A stretch of DNA of 64,000 nt. Origin: Bacterioplanes sp965233665 (GTDB lineage Bacteria; Pseudomonadota; Gammaproteobacteria; Pseudomonadales; Oceanobacteraceae). Location: contig CBDDTG010000069.1 of assembly GCA_965233665.1 (NCBI GenBank), forward strand, positions 124,001-188,000, given 5' to 3'. Shown piece by piece: positions 8,031 to 17,006 of this stretch. The first letter of the stretch is position 1, and the number at the start of each line of letters is the position of its first letter. The notes below the pieces were generated by a model. It ran no database searches. It was not told the DNA's origin and worked only from the letters and a program-made list of their open reading frames with translations. Both the position numbers and the translations under genes were made by a program.

Positions 8031-9461
8031 ATGGATATTGCCCTTCCTGACTTTCACCGTGGCCGTGTACTGGTCTTTGGTGACGTCATGTTGGACCGCT
8101 ACTGGCAGGGTCCAACTTCTCGTATTTCTCCAGAAGCCCCCGTGCCCGTCGTGCGCATTGATGACATCGAAAATCGTGCTGGCGGTGCGGGCAACGTTGC
8201 GCTCAATATTGCCACGTTAGGCGCCCGAGCCGAGCTGTTGGGCATCATTGGCAATGACGACAACGGTCAGGTGCTGCAACAGCTGCTACAGCAACAGCAG
8301 GTTGGGTGTCATTTCCATCATCATCCGTTGTTGCCGACCATCACCAAGTTGCGCGTTATCAGTCGCCACCAGCAGTTGATCCGGCTGGATTTCGAAGAAG
8401 CCTTCGATGCCTCCGACCTGAGCACCCTTTACCAGTATTATGACCAGCAACTGCTGCAGGCGGGTGCGGTGATCTTATCGGATTATGGCAAGGGCGCTTT
8501 AGCCAATCCGCAGCGCTTAATCGACGCCGCCAAGCGCCAGCAAATTCCTGTGCTGGTCGACCCCAAGGGCACCGACTTTGAGCGCTATCGCGGCGCTACC
8601 TTGATTACTCCGAACTTGAATGAGTTTGAGGCGGTGGTCGGCCTTGCGCGCGACGATGAAACCCTGGTCGCCAAAGGCCGCACCCTGATACAAGATTACG
8701 ACTTACAGGCCTTATTGGTGACCCGCAGCGAAAAAGGCATGACGCTGATCACGGCCCAAGGTGAGCCGCTACATTTACCGACGCGGGCGCGTGAGGTATT
8801 TGATGTAACAGGTGCCGGCGATACTGTCATCTCAGTGGTGGCCACCGCTTTGGCATCGGGTGTTAGCTTGGCAGAAGCCGTGGCATTGGCGAACACCGCT
8901 GCTGGCATTGTCGTGGGCAAGTTAGGCACGGCGACGGTAACCACTGAAGAGCTGCGCGCCGAGCTGCGCAGCGAACATCACCAAGGTGCGGGCTTATTTG
9001 ACGAAGAAAGCTTATTGCAACAGGTCGCCGAGGCGCGTGCGCGCGGCGAAACCCTGGTCATGACCAATGGCTGCTTTGACATCATTCACCCAGGCCATGT
9101 GCAATATTTAAAAGAAGCCAAAGCCTTGGGGGCTCGCTTGCTGGTGGCGGTCAATTCCGACGACTCAGTTAAGCGCCTAAAAGGCGACAGTCGGCCGATT
9201 AACCCGCTTGAGCATCGCATGGCGGTACTGGCAGCATTGGAAAGTGTCGATTGGGTGGTGCCGTTCAGTGAAGACACGCCCGAGCGCTTGATTTGCCGAG
9301 TCTTGCCCGACGTGCTGGTTAAAGGCGGCGACTACCGTATTGAAGACATCGCCGGTGGGCAATGTGTGCAAGACAACGGCGGCGAGGTGATTGTGTTGAG
9401 CTTTAAAGATAATTGCTCCACGTCGGCCATCGTCCAACGAATTCAGGAGAGTGAAGCATGA
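8031..9461 (+). CDS. hldE: Bifunctional heptose-7-phosphate kinase / heptose-1-phosphate adenylyltransferase HldE
   Basis: HldE makes ADP-D-glycero-manno-heptose for the LPS inner core. The 476-residue product matches the E. coli length when the ATG at 8031 is used; an in-frame ATG at 7989 would add 14 unlikely residues. Domain 1 (about 1-320) is a PfkB/ribokinase fold with VLVFGDVMLDRYW, GGAGNVALNIATLG and the DVTGAGDTV catalytic motif near 265. Domain 2 (about 344-476) is a nucleotidyltransferase with TNGCFDIIHPGHVQYL and the late CSTSAIVQRI motif. It overlaps hldD by 4 nt (ATGA), implying translational coupling. Confidence 0.97.
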   Translation: MDIALPDFHRGRVLVFGDVMLDRYWQGPTSRISPEAPVPVVRIDDIENRAGGAGNVALNIATLGARAELLGIIGNDDNGQVLQQLLQQQQVGCHFHHHPLLPTITKLRVISRHQQLIRLDFEEAFDASDLSTLYQYYDQQLLQAGAVILSDYGKGALANPQRLIDAAKRQQIPVLVDPKGTDFERYRGATLITPNLNEFEAVVGLARDDETLVAKGRTLIQDYDLQALLVTRSEKGMTLITAQGEPLHLPTRAREVFDVTGAGDTVISVVATALASGVSLAEAVALANTAAGIVVGKLGTATVTTEELRAELRSEHHQGAGLFDEESLLQQVAEARARGETLVMTNGCFDIIHPGHVQYLKEAKALGARLLVAVNSDDSVKRLKGDSRPINPLEHRMAVLAALESVDWVVPFSEDTPERLICRVLPDVLVKGGDYRIEDIAGGQCVQDNGGEVIVLSFKDNCSTSAIVQRIQESEA

Positions 9462-10414
9462 TTATCGTTACCGGCGGCGCCGGTTTTATTGGCAGCAACC
9501 TGGTTAAGGCGCTAAACGAGCAAGGCCGCAGCGATGTGATCGTGGTCGACGATCTGAGCGATGGCAAGCAGTTCTATAACATCAGTGACTGTGACATTGC
9601 CGACTACCTGGATAAAGATGAGTTTCTTGCTCGCGTTAAAGCCGACGATGGCATATTGGATGACGTTGAAGCCATCTTCCATCAGGGGGCTTGCTCTGCC
9701 ACCACTGAGTGGGATGGCAAGTTTATGATGGCCAATAACTACGAATACTCCAAAGTATTGCTGCACGCCTGTTTGGCCAAAGGCATTCAGTTTTTGTACG
9801 CCTCCAGCGCCTCTGTGTATGGTGGCAGTGAAGTATTTAAAGAAGCGCGCGAGCACGAAAAGCCGCTGAATGTGTATGGCTACTCGAAGTGGCAGTTCGA
9901 CCAGTATGTGCGTCGTCTGCAAGGCACGTTTGCATCGCAAGTGGTGGGCTTTCGCTATTTCAATGTCTACGGCCCACGGGAGCAACACAAAGGCTCGATG
10001 GCCTCGGTGGCGTTTCACTTTAACAACCAACTGCAAGACAACGGTGTGTGCAAACTGTTTGGTGGCAGTGATGGCTACGGTGATGGTGAGCAGCGCCGCG
10101 ACTTCGTGTTTATTGACGACGTCGTGAAGGTTAATTTGTGGTTTTGGCAAAATGCCGACAAAAGCGGCATTTTTAACCTAGGCACGGGCCGTTGTCAGAG
10201 CTTTAACGACGTTGCTGATGCTGTACTGGCTTGGCATGCGACAAACGGGCTGAATGGCCGCAAAGAATACGTTCCTTTCCCAGAGCATTTAAAAGGTGCT
10301 TATCAAAGCTTTACCGAGGCGGATATCAGTGCCTTGCGTGCGGTGGGCTACGATGCGCCATTTGCCACGGTTGAGCAGGGTGTCAGCGCCTACATGGATT
10401 GGCTCAATGGCTGA
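9458..10414 (+). CDS. hldD: ADP-L-glycero-D-manno-heptose 6-epimerase HldD (RfaD)
   Basis: HldD performs the last step of ADP-heptose synthesis. It is an extended short-chain dehydrogenase of 318 residues. The NADP-binding motif is VTGGAGFIGSNLVKAL at the N-terminus, the acid-rich DDLSDG follows the second strand, and the catalytic YGYSK (Tyr-x3-Lys) lies near residue 140. QGACSATTEWDG and FRYFNVYGPREQHKG are family signatures. The start overlaps hldE by 4 nt and the end overlaps the acyltransferase start by 8 nt, so the three genes form a tightly coupled LPS operon. Confidence 0.97.
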   Translation: MIIVTGGAGFIGSNLVKALNEQGRSDVIVVDDLSDGKQFYNISDCDIADYLDKDEFLARVKADDGILDDVEAIFHQGACSATTEWDGKFMMANNYEYSKVLLHACLAKGIQFLYASSASVYGGSEVFKEAREHEKPLNVYGYSKWQFDQYVRRLQGTFASQVVGFRYFNVYGPREQHKGSMASVAFHFNNQLQDNGVCKLFGGSDGYGDGEQRRDFVFIDDVVKVNLWFWQNADKSGIFNLGTGRCQSFNDVADAVLAWHATNGLNGRKEYVPFPEHLKGAYQSFTEADISALRAVGYDAPFATVEQGVSAYMDWLNG

Positions 10415-11345
10415 GTCCGGTTTTTTTAAGTCCATGCCCAAAGCCTTATGGCATCCAAAACATTGGCCGACCTGGCTGGGCATCGGCCTGTTGAACCTAA
10501 TGACGCGCTTGCCGTTTAAAACGCAATTATGGGTAGGTCGTCACATTGGCTTGTTGCTGCATCGTGTGGGTAAGCAGCGTCGGCACATTGCTGAGGTGAA
10601 CATTCAGCTGTGCTTCCCGGAGAAAACTCAAGCCGAGCGTCAGGCGCTGGTGCGGCAGATTTTTATCGACAACGGCATTGGCCTAATGGAAACCATGATG
10701 GCCTGGTTCCGCCAGCCAGACTATTTGCTGTCGCGCACCGATTTTCATGGTTTTGAGCAGGTCACCGAGCAGCTGCAACAAGGCCGTGGTGTCATGCTGC
10801 TCGGGGCACATTACAGCATGCTGGATCTGGCTGGCGCCTTGGTGTCGAATGTTCAGCCGGTCAACGTCAGTTATCGGCCGCAAGATAACCCGGTGATGAA
10901 CTATGTGATGGAGCGCGGCAGAGCACGACTGTACGATCGTTGTTTTACCCGCAAAGATATTCGCGGCTTTATTCGCACGCTGAAGCAAGGTGAAGTGCTG
11001 TGGTACGCGCAGGACCAGGATTTTGGCCGCAAAAATAGCGTGTTTGTCGATTTCTTTGGTATGCCGGCCGCCACTATTACCGCGACCTCACGCATTGCCA
11101 AAGCAGGCAATGCGGTGGTGATGCCGATCACCTACTTTCGCAAGCAGGACAACTCTGGTTACGACATTACTGTGCATGCGCCGTTGGATATTCCCAGTGG
11201 CGACGACGCCACCGATGCCCGCATGGCCAATGCGTTTTTAGAGCAGCAATTAAGGCAACATCCGAGTCAGTATTTATGGCTGCACAAGCGCTTTAAAACA
11301 CGCCCGGATAAGCGTGAGAAAAAAGGCCTGTTGTATCAGCGCTGA
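10407..11345 (+). CDS. Lipid A biosynthesis lauroyl-type acyltransferase (LpxL/HtrB family)
   Basis: It transfers a secondary acyl chain to Kdo2-lipid IVA at the inner membrane. The 312-residue protein has the family core: WLGIGLLNLMTRLPFKTQLWVGRHIG near the N-terminus, the HxxxxD catalytic motif in LLGAHYSMLDLAG near 135, YRPQDNPVMNYVMERGRARLYDR, and YLWLHKRFKTRP at the end. I take the ATG at 10407, which overlaps the last 8 nt of hldD; a longer frame from 10296 lies inside hldD and is not family-like. LpxL, LpxP and LpxM cannot be separated confidently here, so no symbol is given. Confidence 0.9.
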   Translation: MAESGFFKSMPKALWHPKHWPTWLGIGLLNLMTRLPFKTQLWVGRHIGLLLHRVGKQRRHIAEVNIQLCFPEKTQAERQALVRQIFIDNGIGLMETMMAWFRQPDYLLSRTDFHGFEQVTEQLQQGRGVMLLGAHYSMLDLAGALVSNVQPVNVSYRPQDNPVMNYVMERGRARLYDRCFTRKDIRGFIRTLKQGEVLWYAQDQDFGRKNSVFVDFFGMPAATITATSRIAKAGNAVVMPITYFRKQDNSGYDITVHAPLDIPSGDDATDARMANAFLEQQLRQHPSQYLWLHKRFKTRPDKREKKGLLYQR

Positions 11346-11353
11346 ATGGGTGC

Positions 11354-11375
11354 AGTGGTCGATTAATCGACCACT
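11354..11375. repeat. 22-bp perfect palindrome between convergent genes
   Basis: A perfect 22-bp palindrome (10-bp arms around TA) lies between the 3' end of the acyltransferase gene and the convergent response-regulator gene, and includes the latter's TAA stop. It could act as a bidirectional terminator, although no T tract follows. A DNA-binding site is also possible. Confidence 0.5.
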
Positions 11376-12271
11376 TCCATCAAAATCATTTGTCCTTCAC
11401 CGTACTCGACCGAGCCAACGCGCAGGTCGAGGCGTTTATCTCCAGTGCTGTCGCCCAGTTTTTCCAGCCGATCAAACGGTTTGGGAATCAGATGTACGCC
11501 TTTTAAATCCAAATCTTGTTTATGAGATGGGTCATAAAACAAAGCGCCGGTGAGTTTCATTAGGCGTTTGATGTTGTCCAGCAAGTGGCGGTCCAGCATT
11601 TTCTCCTGCAAACACTGCTGCAGAATGCTTTTATCCGCGCCTTCATAGGAGCAGCCGAGTATCGCGGCTGCGCGCAAATCCAAAATGCAGACTGCTTTGA
11701 TCACCGCTTGGTCATGGTCGCAAAACAAGCTTACGACATAGGGCAGATGTCGATAATCGATGCTGCGCATGTCGGTAGGTTCGAGCACAATTGGGTTGTG
11801 GCAAACCCCATTGATGACGGTGGTGAGGGCGCTGAGCGCGGGCAAATGCAAGTCGTAGGTGGTTTTGTCCTCTTGCTGACGAGACAGGATTTCTTCACCT
11901 TCAATCGAACCTTGAATAATCGGCACCAGAGCGCGCTGAAATTCATCCATTTCGAAGGGTTTGTGCAGCACAAACAAGGCGCCGGCATCGCGTGCTTCCT
12001 GAATACGCTCAGGGCTGGTTTCGGTGGTCACCAAGCCAAAGCGAATGCCCAGCATTTGGCGATTGCACTCCTGCATTAAATCCAGGCCACTCATATTGGG
12101 CATGTGCCAGTCGGTGATCACCAAGTCTGGCTCCCAGGTGCGAATGGTATCCAGGGCTTCACTGCCGTCACTGGCGAGTCGGAACTCGATATCGGCGTAG
12201 CCGGCTTTTTCCAGTGAACGGCGAATGATGGTTTGCATTGCCGGGCTGTCGTCAACAATCAGAAATTTCAT
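11363..12271 (-). CDS. Response regulator with an unassigned C-terminal domain
   Basis: Residues 1-125 are a CheY-like receiver domain: MKFLIVDDSPAMQTIIRRSLEKAG supplies the acidic pair, LVITDWHMPNMSG has the phospho-acceptor Asp near 57, TTETSPE the Thr, and HKPF the Lys. After a linker (GEEILSRQQEDKTT) comes a domain of about 160 residues without a DNA-binding helix-turn-helix or an EAL, GGDEF or HD-GYP motif. Its length and mixed alpha/beta pattern would suit a CheC/CheX-like phosphatase fold, but I cannot see that family's E-x2-N signature clearly. The ATG at 12271 has GGAGG just upstream; a longer frame to 12331 is not needed. No histidine kinase is adjacent. Confidence 0.8.
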   Translation of the reverse strand: MKFLIVDDSPAMQTIIRRSLEKAGYADIEFRLASDGSEALDTIRTWEPDLVITDWHMPNMSGLDLMQECNRQMLGIRFGLVTTETSPERIQEARDAGALFVLHKPFEMDEFQRALVPIIQGSIEGEEILSRQQEDKTTYDLHLPALSALTTVINGVCHNPIVLEPTDMRSIDYRHLPYVVSLFCDHDQAVIKAVCILDLRAAAILGCSYEGADKSILQQCLQEKMLDRHLLDNIKRLMKLTGALFYDPSHKQDLDLKGVHLIPKPFDRLEKLGDSTGDKRLDLRVGSVEYGEGQMILMEVVD

Positions 12272-12362
12272 GCGGCCTCCTGTCACTGCCGCCAGTATAG
12301 AACAGCTTGACGTCTGCCAGCGGCAGGTCACTATGTAGACAATGGCAATACGTGGGTGAACT

Positions 12363-13229
12363 ATGACGCTTTACGGTTGGCTGGCACTGGGCCAGGTAGG
12401 GATTTTCTGGTTAGCAACCTTGGTTGCATTGGTATCGGTATGGCGCTGGAAGCAAGCGCAGCTGTCGGAGTTGATGCAGGCCAATGATCATTTACTGCAG
12501 CAATTGCAGCAGCAGCAACAGCACATTGATGACAGCACCGAGCAGCAGCAGCGTGTTGGCAGTGCGCTGGATGACGTGTGTGAAGAGCTTAGCCAGCTCG
12601 GCCAAGCCGACGTCAGCTTGGAGGAATGGGAGCAAATGCAAGCCTTGATGGCGCAGCAGAAAGCCGCCTTCAACGATTATCTTGCCAGCGAGGAGCAAGA
12701 TAAAACTGAGCTGCAAAAAAAGCTGGATGACATCAGCAAAGCTTATGACAAAGCGCAAAAGCTATTAGACAAATACCAGACCACTCAACAAAACATGACC
12801 GAATCGGCCCGCCAGTTAAAACAAAAGGTGAGCCGTTTGAGCCGTGAGGTTCAGTCGTTAAAAACTCTCAAAGTTACCAGCGATCGATTGCAGCGCGACA
12901 AACAGCGTTTGCAGGAAAAAGTCGAAGCGCTGAAACAACAATACCAGGAAGAAAAACTGCTGAACCGCAACTTATCTGAGGAGCTCAAACTCAGCTTTCG
13001 CGCTTCAGAGGTGAAAGAAATTCGCGATGAGTTGAATCATGCCGAAGAGTCATTGAAACGCACGTTAGCGGAAAAAGAATTTATTGAACGTCACTTTCTG
13101 GAGTTAGCCGAACAGGGCGACATCGACGAGCTACGGGAGCAGTTAGACCGCAAACAACGCGAAGTGCAATTCTTGGAGCAAGCCGTATTGGATATGGATT
13201 CAGACCAGCAGCCAACCAACGACGAGTAG
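12363..13229 (+). CDS. Membrane-anchored coiled-coil protein of unknown function
   Basis: I do not recognise a named family. The 288-residue protein begins with one transmembrane helix (WLALGQVGIFWLATLVALVSVWRW, about residues 5-28) followed by a long, almost uninterrupted coiled coil rich in Gln, Glu, Lys and Leu (about 35-285), including QQLQQQQQHIDDSTEQQQ and later KQKVSRLSREVQSLKTLK. The arrangement suggests an inner-membrane protein with a rod in the cytoplasm, similar in shape to scaffold or chemoreceptor-adaptor proteins. It is divergent from the response regulator and its end abuts the convergent exonuclease gene without any gap. Confidence 0.75.
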   Translation: MTLYGWLALGQVGIFWLATLVALVSVWRWKQAQLSELMQANDHLLQQLQQQQQHIDDSTEQQQRVGSALDDVCEELSQLGQADVSLEEWEQMQALMAQQKAAFNDYLASEEQDKTELQKKLDDISKAYDKAQKLLDKYQTTQQNMTESARQLKQKVSRLSREVQSLKTLKVTSDRLQRDKQRLQEKVEALKQQYQEEKLLNRNLSEELKLSFRASEVKEIRDELNHAEESLKRTLAEKEFIERHFLELAEQGDIDELREQLDRKQREVQFLEQAVLDMDSDQQPTNDE

Positions 13230-13760
13230 CTAAACCGTGGTCATGCCAGTGACTTGGCGAAAGGTCTCTTGCAGCACTTGCACATCGTTGGCGGCGCGAT
13301 GGCGATGAAACGGTTGCTGCTGCCACAGCTGCTGCTTGGTGTCGTGCCAGGCTTCCATTTGTTCGGGGGTTAGCAGTTTATTGATGGTCTCAATGCGAAA
13401 GCGCTGCACCAGCTCGGCTTCATCGAACAGGCGTCCGACCCAGCTCGAGTCAAAGCTCCAGGCATCGGAATAGAGTGTTTTACCGTGCAGCAGTTCATTC
13501 AATCGCAGCGCTACTTCGCGCACACTCAGCCCTTCGGCGACCAGTAAATCGCGACTGATGCCGTGGATTTGCTCGGCTTCATCGCTCCAATGTAACCAGG
13601 TTGCGGCCGGGCGAATCAAAAAACTGTGTGCAACCCGATCTTCCAAGGCAAAGCCCACTTCGATGGGGTAGCTGCCACGGCCAAAGCCGGAGGCCTCTAA
13701 ATCTATGATTGCCGGAAGCTGCTGTGACACGCCCGTTCGCCCTTTGTTGTTATTTGTCAC
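13230..13760 (-). CDS. 3'-5' exonuclease of the DnaQ/RNase T-like superfamily
   Basis: The 176-residue protein has the DEDDh pattern: IIDLEASGFGRGSYPIEVG (first Asp and Glu) near residue 20, an Asp in YSDAWSFDSSW near 100, and HRAANDVQVL (H-x4-D) near 155. This size suits stand-alone DnaQ-like exonucleases that trim DNA or RNA ends; the substrate cannot be told. The stop abuts the convergent coiled-coil gene. It is the last gene of the minus-strand run that also holds the ATPase and the CYTH-CHAD protein. Confidence 0.8.
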   Translation of the reverse strand: MTNNNKGRTGVSQQLPAIIDLEASGFGRGSYPIEVGFALEDRVAHSFLIRPAATWLHWSDEAEQIHGISRDLLVAEGLSVREVALRLNELLHGKTLYSDAWSFDSSWVGRLFDEAELVQRFRIETINKLLTPEQMEAWHDTKQQLWQQQPFHRHRAANDVQVLQETFRQVTGMTTV

Positions 13761-13822
13761 CAGTGTGGCTCATCCACCGGCGCTATTCTAGGGCTCCGCG
13801 GCAGATCAAACTATAGGTAAGT

Positions 13823-15586
13823 CTAAAACTTGGACAAAGGTGCCACGCGCATGACTTCGGCCAGGGTGGTTAAGCCTGCCGCAACTTTGTGTGCACCGCT
13901 TAAGCGCAGGCTGTGCATGCCTTCTTTCATCGCCGCCTGGCGCAGCTTGAGAAGATCGGTGTTGTCGTCGATTTGGACCATCAAGTTGTCGGATAACGGC
14001 ATGACTTCATAAATGCCCATTCGTCCCATATAGCCGGTGTCGCGGCACTCCAGACAACCTTTGGGGGCATAGACTTTGTCGGGGGTTTTCACCAACCAAG
14101 GCTTGGTTAATTGCTTCCAGGCGTCTTCATCAACGGGTTGGGCAGTTTTGCAGTGCGGGCATAAGGTACGCACCAGACGCTGAGCCATGACGCCTAATAC
14201 GCTGGAGCGAATCAAATAGGGTGGTAGGCCCAGTTCTAACAAGCGTGTGATGGCGCTGGGGGCGTCGTTGGTGTGCAGGGTGGATAACACCAAGTGGCCG
14301 GTCAGTGCTGCTTGCACGGCAATTTCGGCGGTTTCTAAATCGCGCACCTCACCCACCATGATGATGTCTGGGTCTTGGCGCAGCAGCGCACGCACACCGC
14401 TGGCAAAATCCAGCTCAATGTTGTGTTGCACCTGCATTTGGTTAAACGCTGGCTCAACCATTTCAATCGGGTCTTCGATGGTGGAGACATTGACCTCGGG
14501 CGTCGCCAGTTGCTTCAGGGTCGAATACAGGGTGGTGGTTTTACCCGAGCCAGTAGGGCCTGTGACAAACACGATGCCGTGGTTGTTTTCGGTCATGGCG
14601 TGCCAGCGGCGGTTATCTTCGCGGCTAAAGCCCAGCTCCGAAAACGAGCGCACCAACACTTGCGGATCAAACACCCGCATCACCAGTTTTTCTCCGAACG
14701 CTGTGGGCAAGGTGGATAAACGCAGTTCAACTTCGCCGCCGGCGGGGGTTTTGGTTTTTAGCCGGCCATCTTGCGGTTTGCGCTTCTCGGCAATGTTCAT
14801 GCGCCCTAACGATTTAATCCGCGCGACCACGGCCATGGCAACCTGGGCGGGCAGCTCGTATACCGTGTGCAGCACGCCATCAATGCGAAAACGCACATGG
14901 CCTATTTCCCGGCGAGGTTCCAGGTGAATATCGCTGGCGCGCTGATCAAAGGCGTATTGCAGCAGCCAGTCAACAATGTTGACGATGTGTTCGTCGTTGG
15001 CATCCGGGGCGCGGGCCTTGCCAAGCTCCAGCATGGACTCCAGGTTTTGCACACCGCTGGCGCCTTTGTGGGCCTGGCGTGCGCGGCTGACCGAGTTGGC
15101 AAGCTGGTAAAACTCGACGCGGTGGCGCTCGATATCACTTGGTGGCGTCAGAACTCGACTGACCTGACGGCGGCTGACGTGCTCGATGTTGCTGATCCAG
15201 CCATACACCTCGGGCTCTGCACAGGCGACGACGACCTCATCTTGGGTCACTTTAACGGGCAAGATGCGATGGCGCTCAGCAAAGGCATAAGACATCACCT
15301 CGGTCACCGTAGCAACGTCTACCTCAAGCGGGTCGATATGGTAATAAGGGAGTTTGTGGCGCTCTGCCAACCACTCCGTGAGGGCGCCTTCTGTCAGCAG
15401 TTTTTTACTGCGCTGATCCGAGAAGCTCTGACGGGCGATTAAGGTTAGCGGGTGCAGGTCACCTTCGTCGCTGTTGCGGCGGATGGACAAACCGGCCTGG
15501 TAGTCCTCATCCGCCAAAATGCCGTCGCGCCGCAAATCCTCAATCAGTGTTGATAACGTGGTAAAGCGGTCAGCCTGAGCCTGCAT
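13823..15586 (-). CDS. GspE/PilB-family secretion or pilus assembly ATPase (orphan)
   Basis: This 587-residue AAA-type ATPase of the type II secretion / type IV pilus superfamily drives pseudopilus or pilus assembly at the inner membrane. An N-terminal MshEN-like domain (LPYYHIDPLEVD, ERHRILPVKVTQDEVVVACAEP) precedes the ATPase core. Walker A is GPTGSGKTTTLYST near residue 342, the Asp box is STIEDPIEM, Walker B lies in DIIMVGEVRD, and the His box is TGHLVLSTLHTND. Two zinc-binding CxxC pairs (CPHCKT near 476, CLECRD near 510) follow. No gspF, gspG or pilC gene is nearby, so its partner machine is unknown. Confidence 0.9.
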   Translation of the reverse strand: MQAQADRFTTLSTLIEDLRRDGILADEDYQAGLSIRRNSDEGDLHPLTLIARQSFSDQRSKKLLTEGALTEWLAERHKLPYYHIDPLEVDVATVTEVMSYAFAERHRILPVKVTQDEVVVACAEPEVYGWISNIEHVSRRQVSRVLTPPSDIERHRVEFYQLANSVSRARQAHKGASGVQNLESMLELGKARAPDANDEHIVNIVDWLLQYAFDQRASDIHLEPRREIGHVRFRIDGVLHTVYELPAQVAMAVVARIKSLGRMNIAEKRKPQDGRLKTKTPAGGEVELRLSTLPTAFGEKLVMRVFDPQVLVRSFSELGFSREDNRRWHAMTENNHGIVFVTGPTGSGKTTTLYSTLKQLATPEVNVSTIEDPIEMVEPAFNQMQVQHNIELDFASGVRALLRQDPDIIMVGEVRDLETAEIAVQAALTGHLVLSTLHTNDAPSAITRLLELGLPPYLIRSSVLGVMAQRLVRTLCPHCKTAQPVDEDAWKQLTKPWLVKTPDKVYAPKGCLECRDTGYMGRMGIYEVMPLSDNLMVQIDDNTDLLKLRQAAMKEGMHSLRLSGAHKVAAGLTTLAEVMRVAPLSKF

Positions 15587-15611
15587 GGTTGCCTGCCGTG
15601 TCAGTGTGGGG

Positions 15612-17006
15612 TCAGAGTTGCGGTCTCAACTGCAGCAAACGTGAGTTCAGCTCCAGCGGCACGTATTGGGCAAACTCGTCGCGCAAGGTGGCGCTGTTTT
15701 CACCCAACTCAGCCTCCGGGCGTCGACATACCTGCAACAGTGTGGTGCCGGCCAGCATATCAGACAGCAAGCGCAGTCGGGTGCGGTGTTGCTGTGCCGC
15801 CGTGCCTTCTAAGCAGTCGTCGTGCTGCAAGCTGTGCCGACATAAGTACAACTGACGCAAACGGGCATACTGCACCTGACGGTCGGCCCATTGCTCAGCA
15901 CTGACGTCGCCCGGTGCGTGTAAGATCAGCTCTGCTTCGTCGCGCCAAATGCGTTGAATACGCTGCAAGGCGCTTTCCTGACTGGCTTCGAGCGGCAGGT
16001 TTTGTACTTGCTGAACGATGGCGAGCAGCGCTGCTGATAGTTGGCCGTCGGCACGAATCTGCGCCGCTTGCTGGCGAAACGCGGCATACAAGTCTGACGC
16101 ACCGCTAAAGCGACCTGCTGTGACCAGGGCCGACAAGTGCGCCAACGGCTTTTCAAATGGGTTCAACAGTTCGCGCAGCACCTTGCTGTCGCGCCGCTTC
16201 AGCACTTTGCTGCTGAGTACCGGCAGTTGCTTCAATGCGTGCCAGTGCTGCCACGCTTCTAAGCCAGCTTGGCTGTCGCCGTGCCACAGGGCCAGCTCCA
16301 ATGAGCGTTGCAGGCCAATGGCCGCTTGTTGCAGCCATTGCTGCAGGGCCTCAGACGTCGAGCTGTCTGGGTGAATACTGTGCTCCGGCTGCCAGCCGCG
16401 GTGCAGCTGTGCCAAGCGGTAGCCTTGCTCGGCTTTGCTGATGTCGCTCAGCCACAAAGGACATTGTTCTGCGAGCCGGTTCGCCAGTTGCCATAAATCA
16501 CTGGTGGTGCCGAGTTTGAGCTCCAGCTCGATTTCGCATAGCGGCTGTTGATGGTCGCCAGCATCGATCATGCCTTCATCGATCACGACCTCAATCTGGC
16601 TGTCTGGTTGCTCCCACCACCAGACATGGCGTTCAAAGTCGGTACGAAAAACGCGGGTGAGATCGTCGCAATCAAGGTCCTCGGGAAGCTCCGCTTGGAC
16701 TTCCTCGTCTTGCAGCAGTGCTGGATCAAACTGGTCGCTGTCGATGGGCCAGTTCCACTCGCGCCGATGGGGAATGCCATCTTGCAGTTGGCCGGCTGTT
16801 TTCAGTGTTTGCTCATAGCTGCCGCTGCTGGTCTTGCGGACGCGCAAAGCACAGCGCTGCTGCGCCAGATCGCTGGCGGCGGTGTCGAAGTATTGATTGC
16901 TCAGATGTTGGCCATCCTGGCGCCGAGCATAATGGTCGAGGTAGCTGGTCAGCGTGGCTAAGTGCTCTGGCTGCAGCCTAAGTTTGAGTTCGATTTCTGT
17001 GGTCAT
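15612..17006 (-). CDS. CYTH and CHAD domain protein, inorganic triphosphatase family
   Basis: The 464-residue protein joins two domains. The CYTH domain (about 1-200) starts with TEIELKLRL, the ExExK metal-binding motif of triphosphate tunnel enzymes, and later has VIDEGMID and CEIELELKLG. The CHAD domain (about 215-464) is helical and rich in conserved His, Lys and Arg (ALKQLPVLSSKVLKRRDSKVLRELLNPFEKPLAHL, RHSLQHDD), a type linked to polyphosphate binding. By analogy with E. coli YgiF it should hydrolyse tripolyphosphate. It lies 25 bp upstream of the ATPase gene on the same strand and is divergent from argA. Confidence 0.9.
   Translation of the reverse strand: MTTEIELKLRLQPEHLATLTSYLDHYARRQDGQHLSNQYFDTAASDLAQQRCALRVRKTSSGSYEQTLKTAGQLQDGIPHRREWNWPIDSDQFDPALLQDEEVQAELPEDLDCDDLTRVFRTDFERHVWWWEQPDSQIEVVIDEGMIDAGDHQQPLCEIELELKLGTTSDLWQLANRLAEQCPLWLSDISKAEQGYRLAQLHRGWQPEHSIHPDSSTSEALQQWLQQAAIGLQRSLELALWHGDSQAGLEAWQHWHALKQLPVLSSKVLKRRDSKVLRELLNPFEKPLAHLSALVTAGRFSGASDLYAAFRQQAAQIRADGQLSAALLAIVQQVQNLPLEASQESALQRIQRIWRDEAELILHAPGDVSAEQWADRQVQYARLRQLYLCRHSLQHDDCLEGTAAQQHRTRLRLLSDMLAGTTLLQVCRRPEAELGENSATLRDEFAQYVPLELNSRLLQLRPQL

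Noticed and set aside
9512..10150. A 212-codon open frame on the minus strand
   Set aside because: It lies wholly opposite hldD, whose motifs are complete. The antisense translation has no family character.
12480..12560. A simple CAG-rich repeat in the coiled-coil gene, and a similar one near 23460-23490
   Set aside because: Both follow from runs of Gln codons in coiled-coil proteins and show no exact unit conserved enough to call a DNA repeat.
14247..14927. A 226-codon open frame on the plus strand
   Set aside because: It is the antisense shadow of the GspE/PilB ATPase gene; the Ser/Arg/Thr-rich product is typical of an out-of-frame translation.
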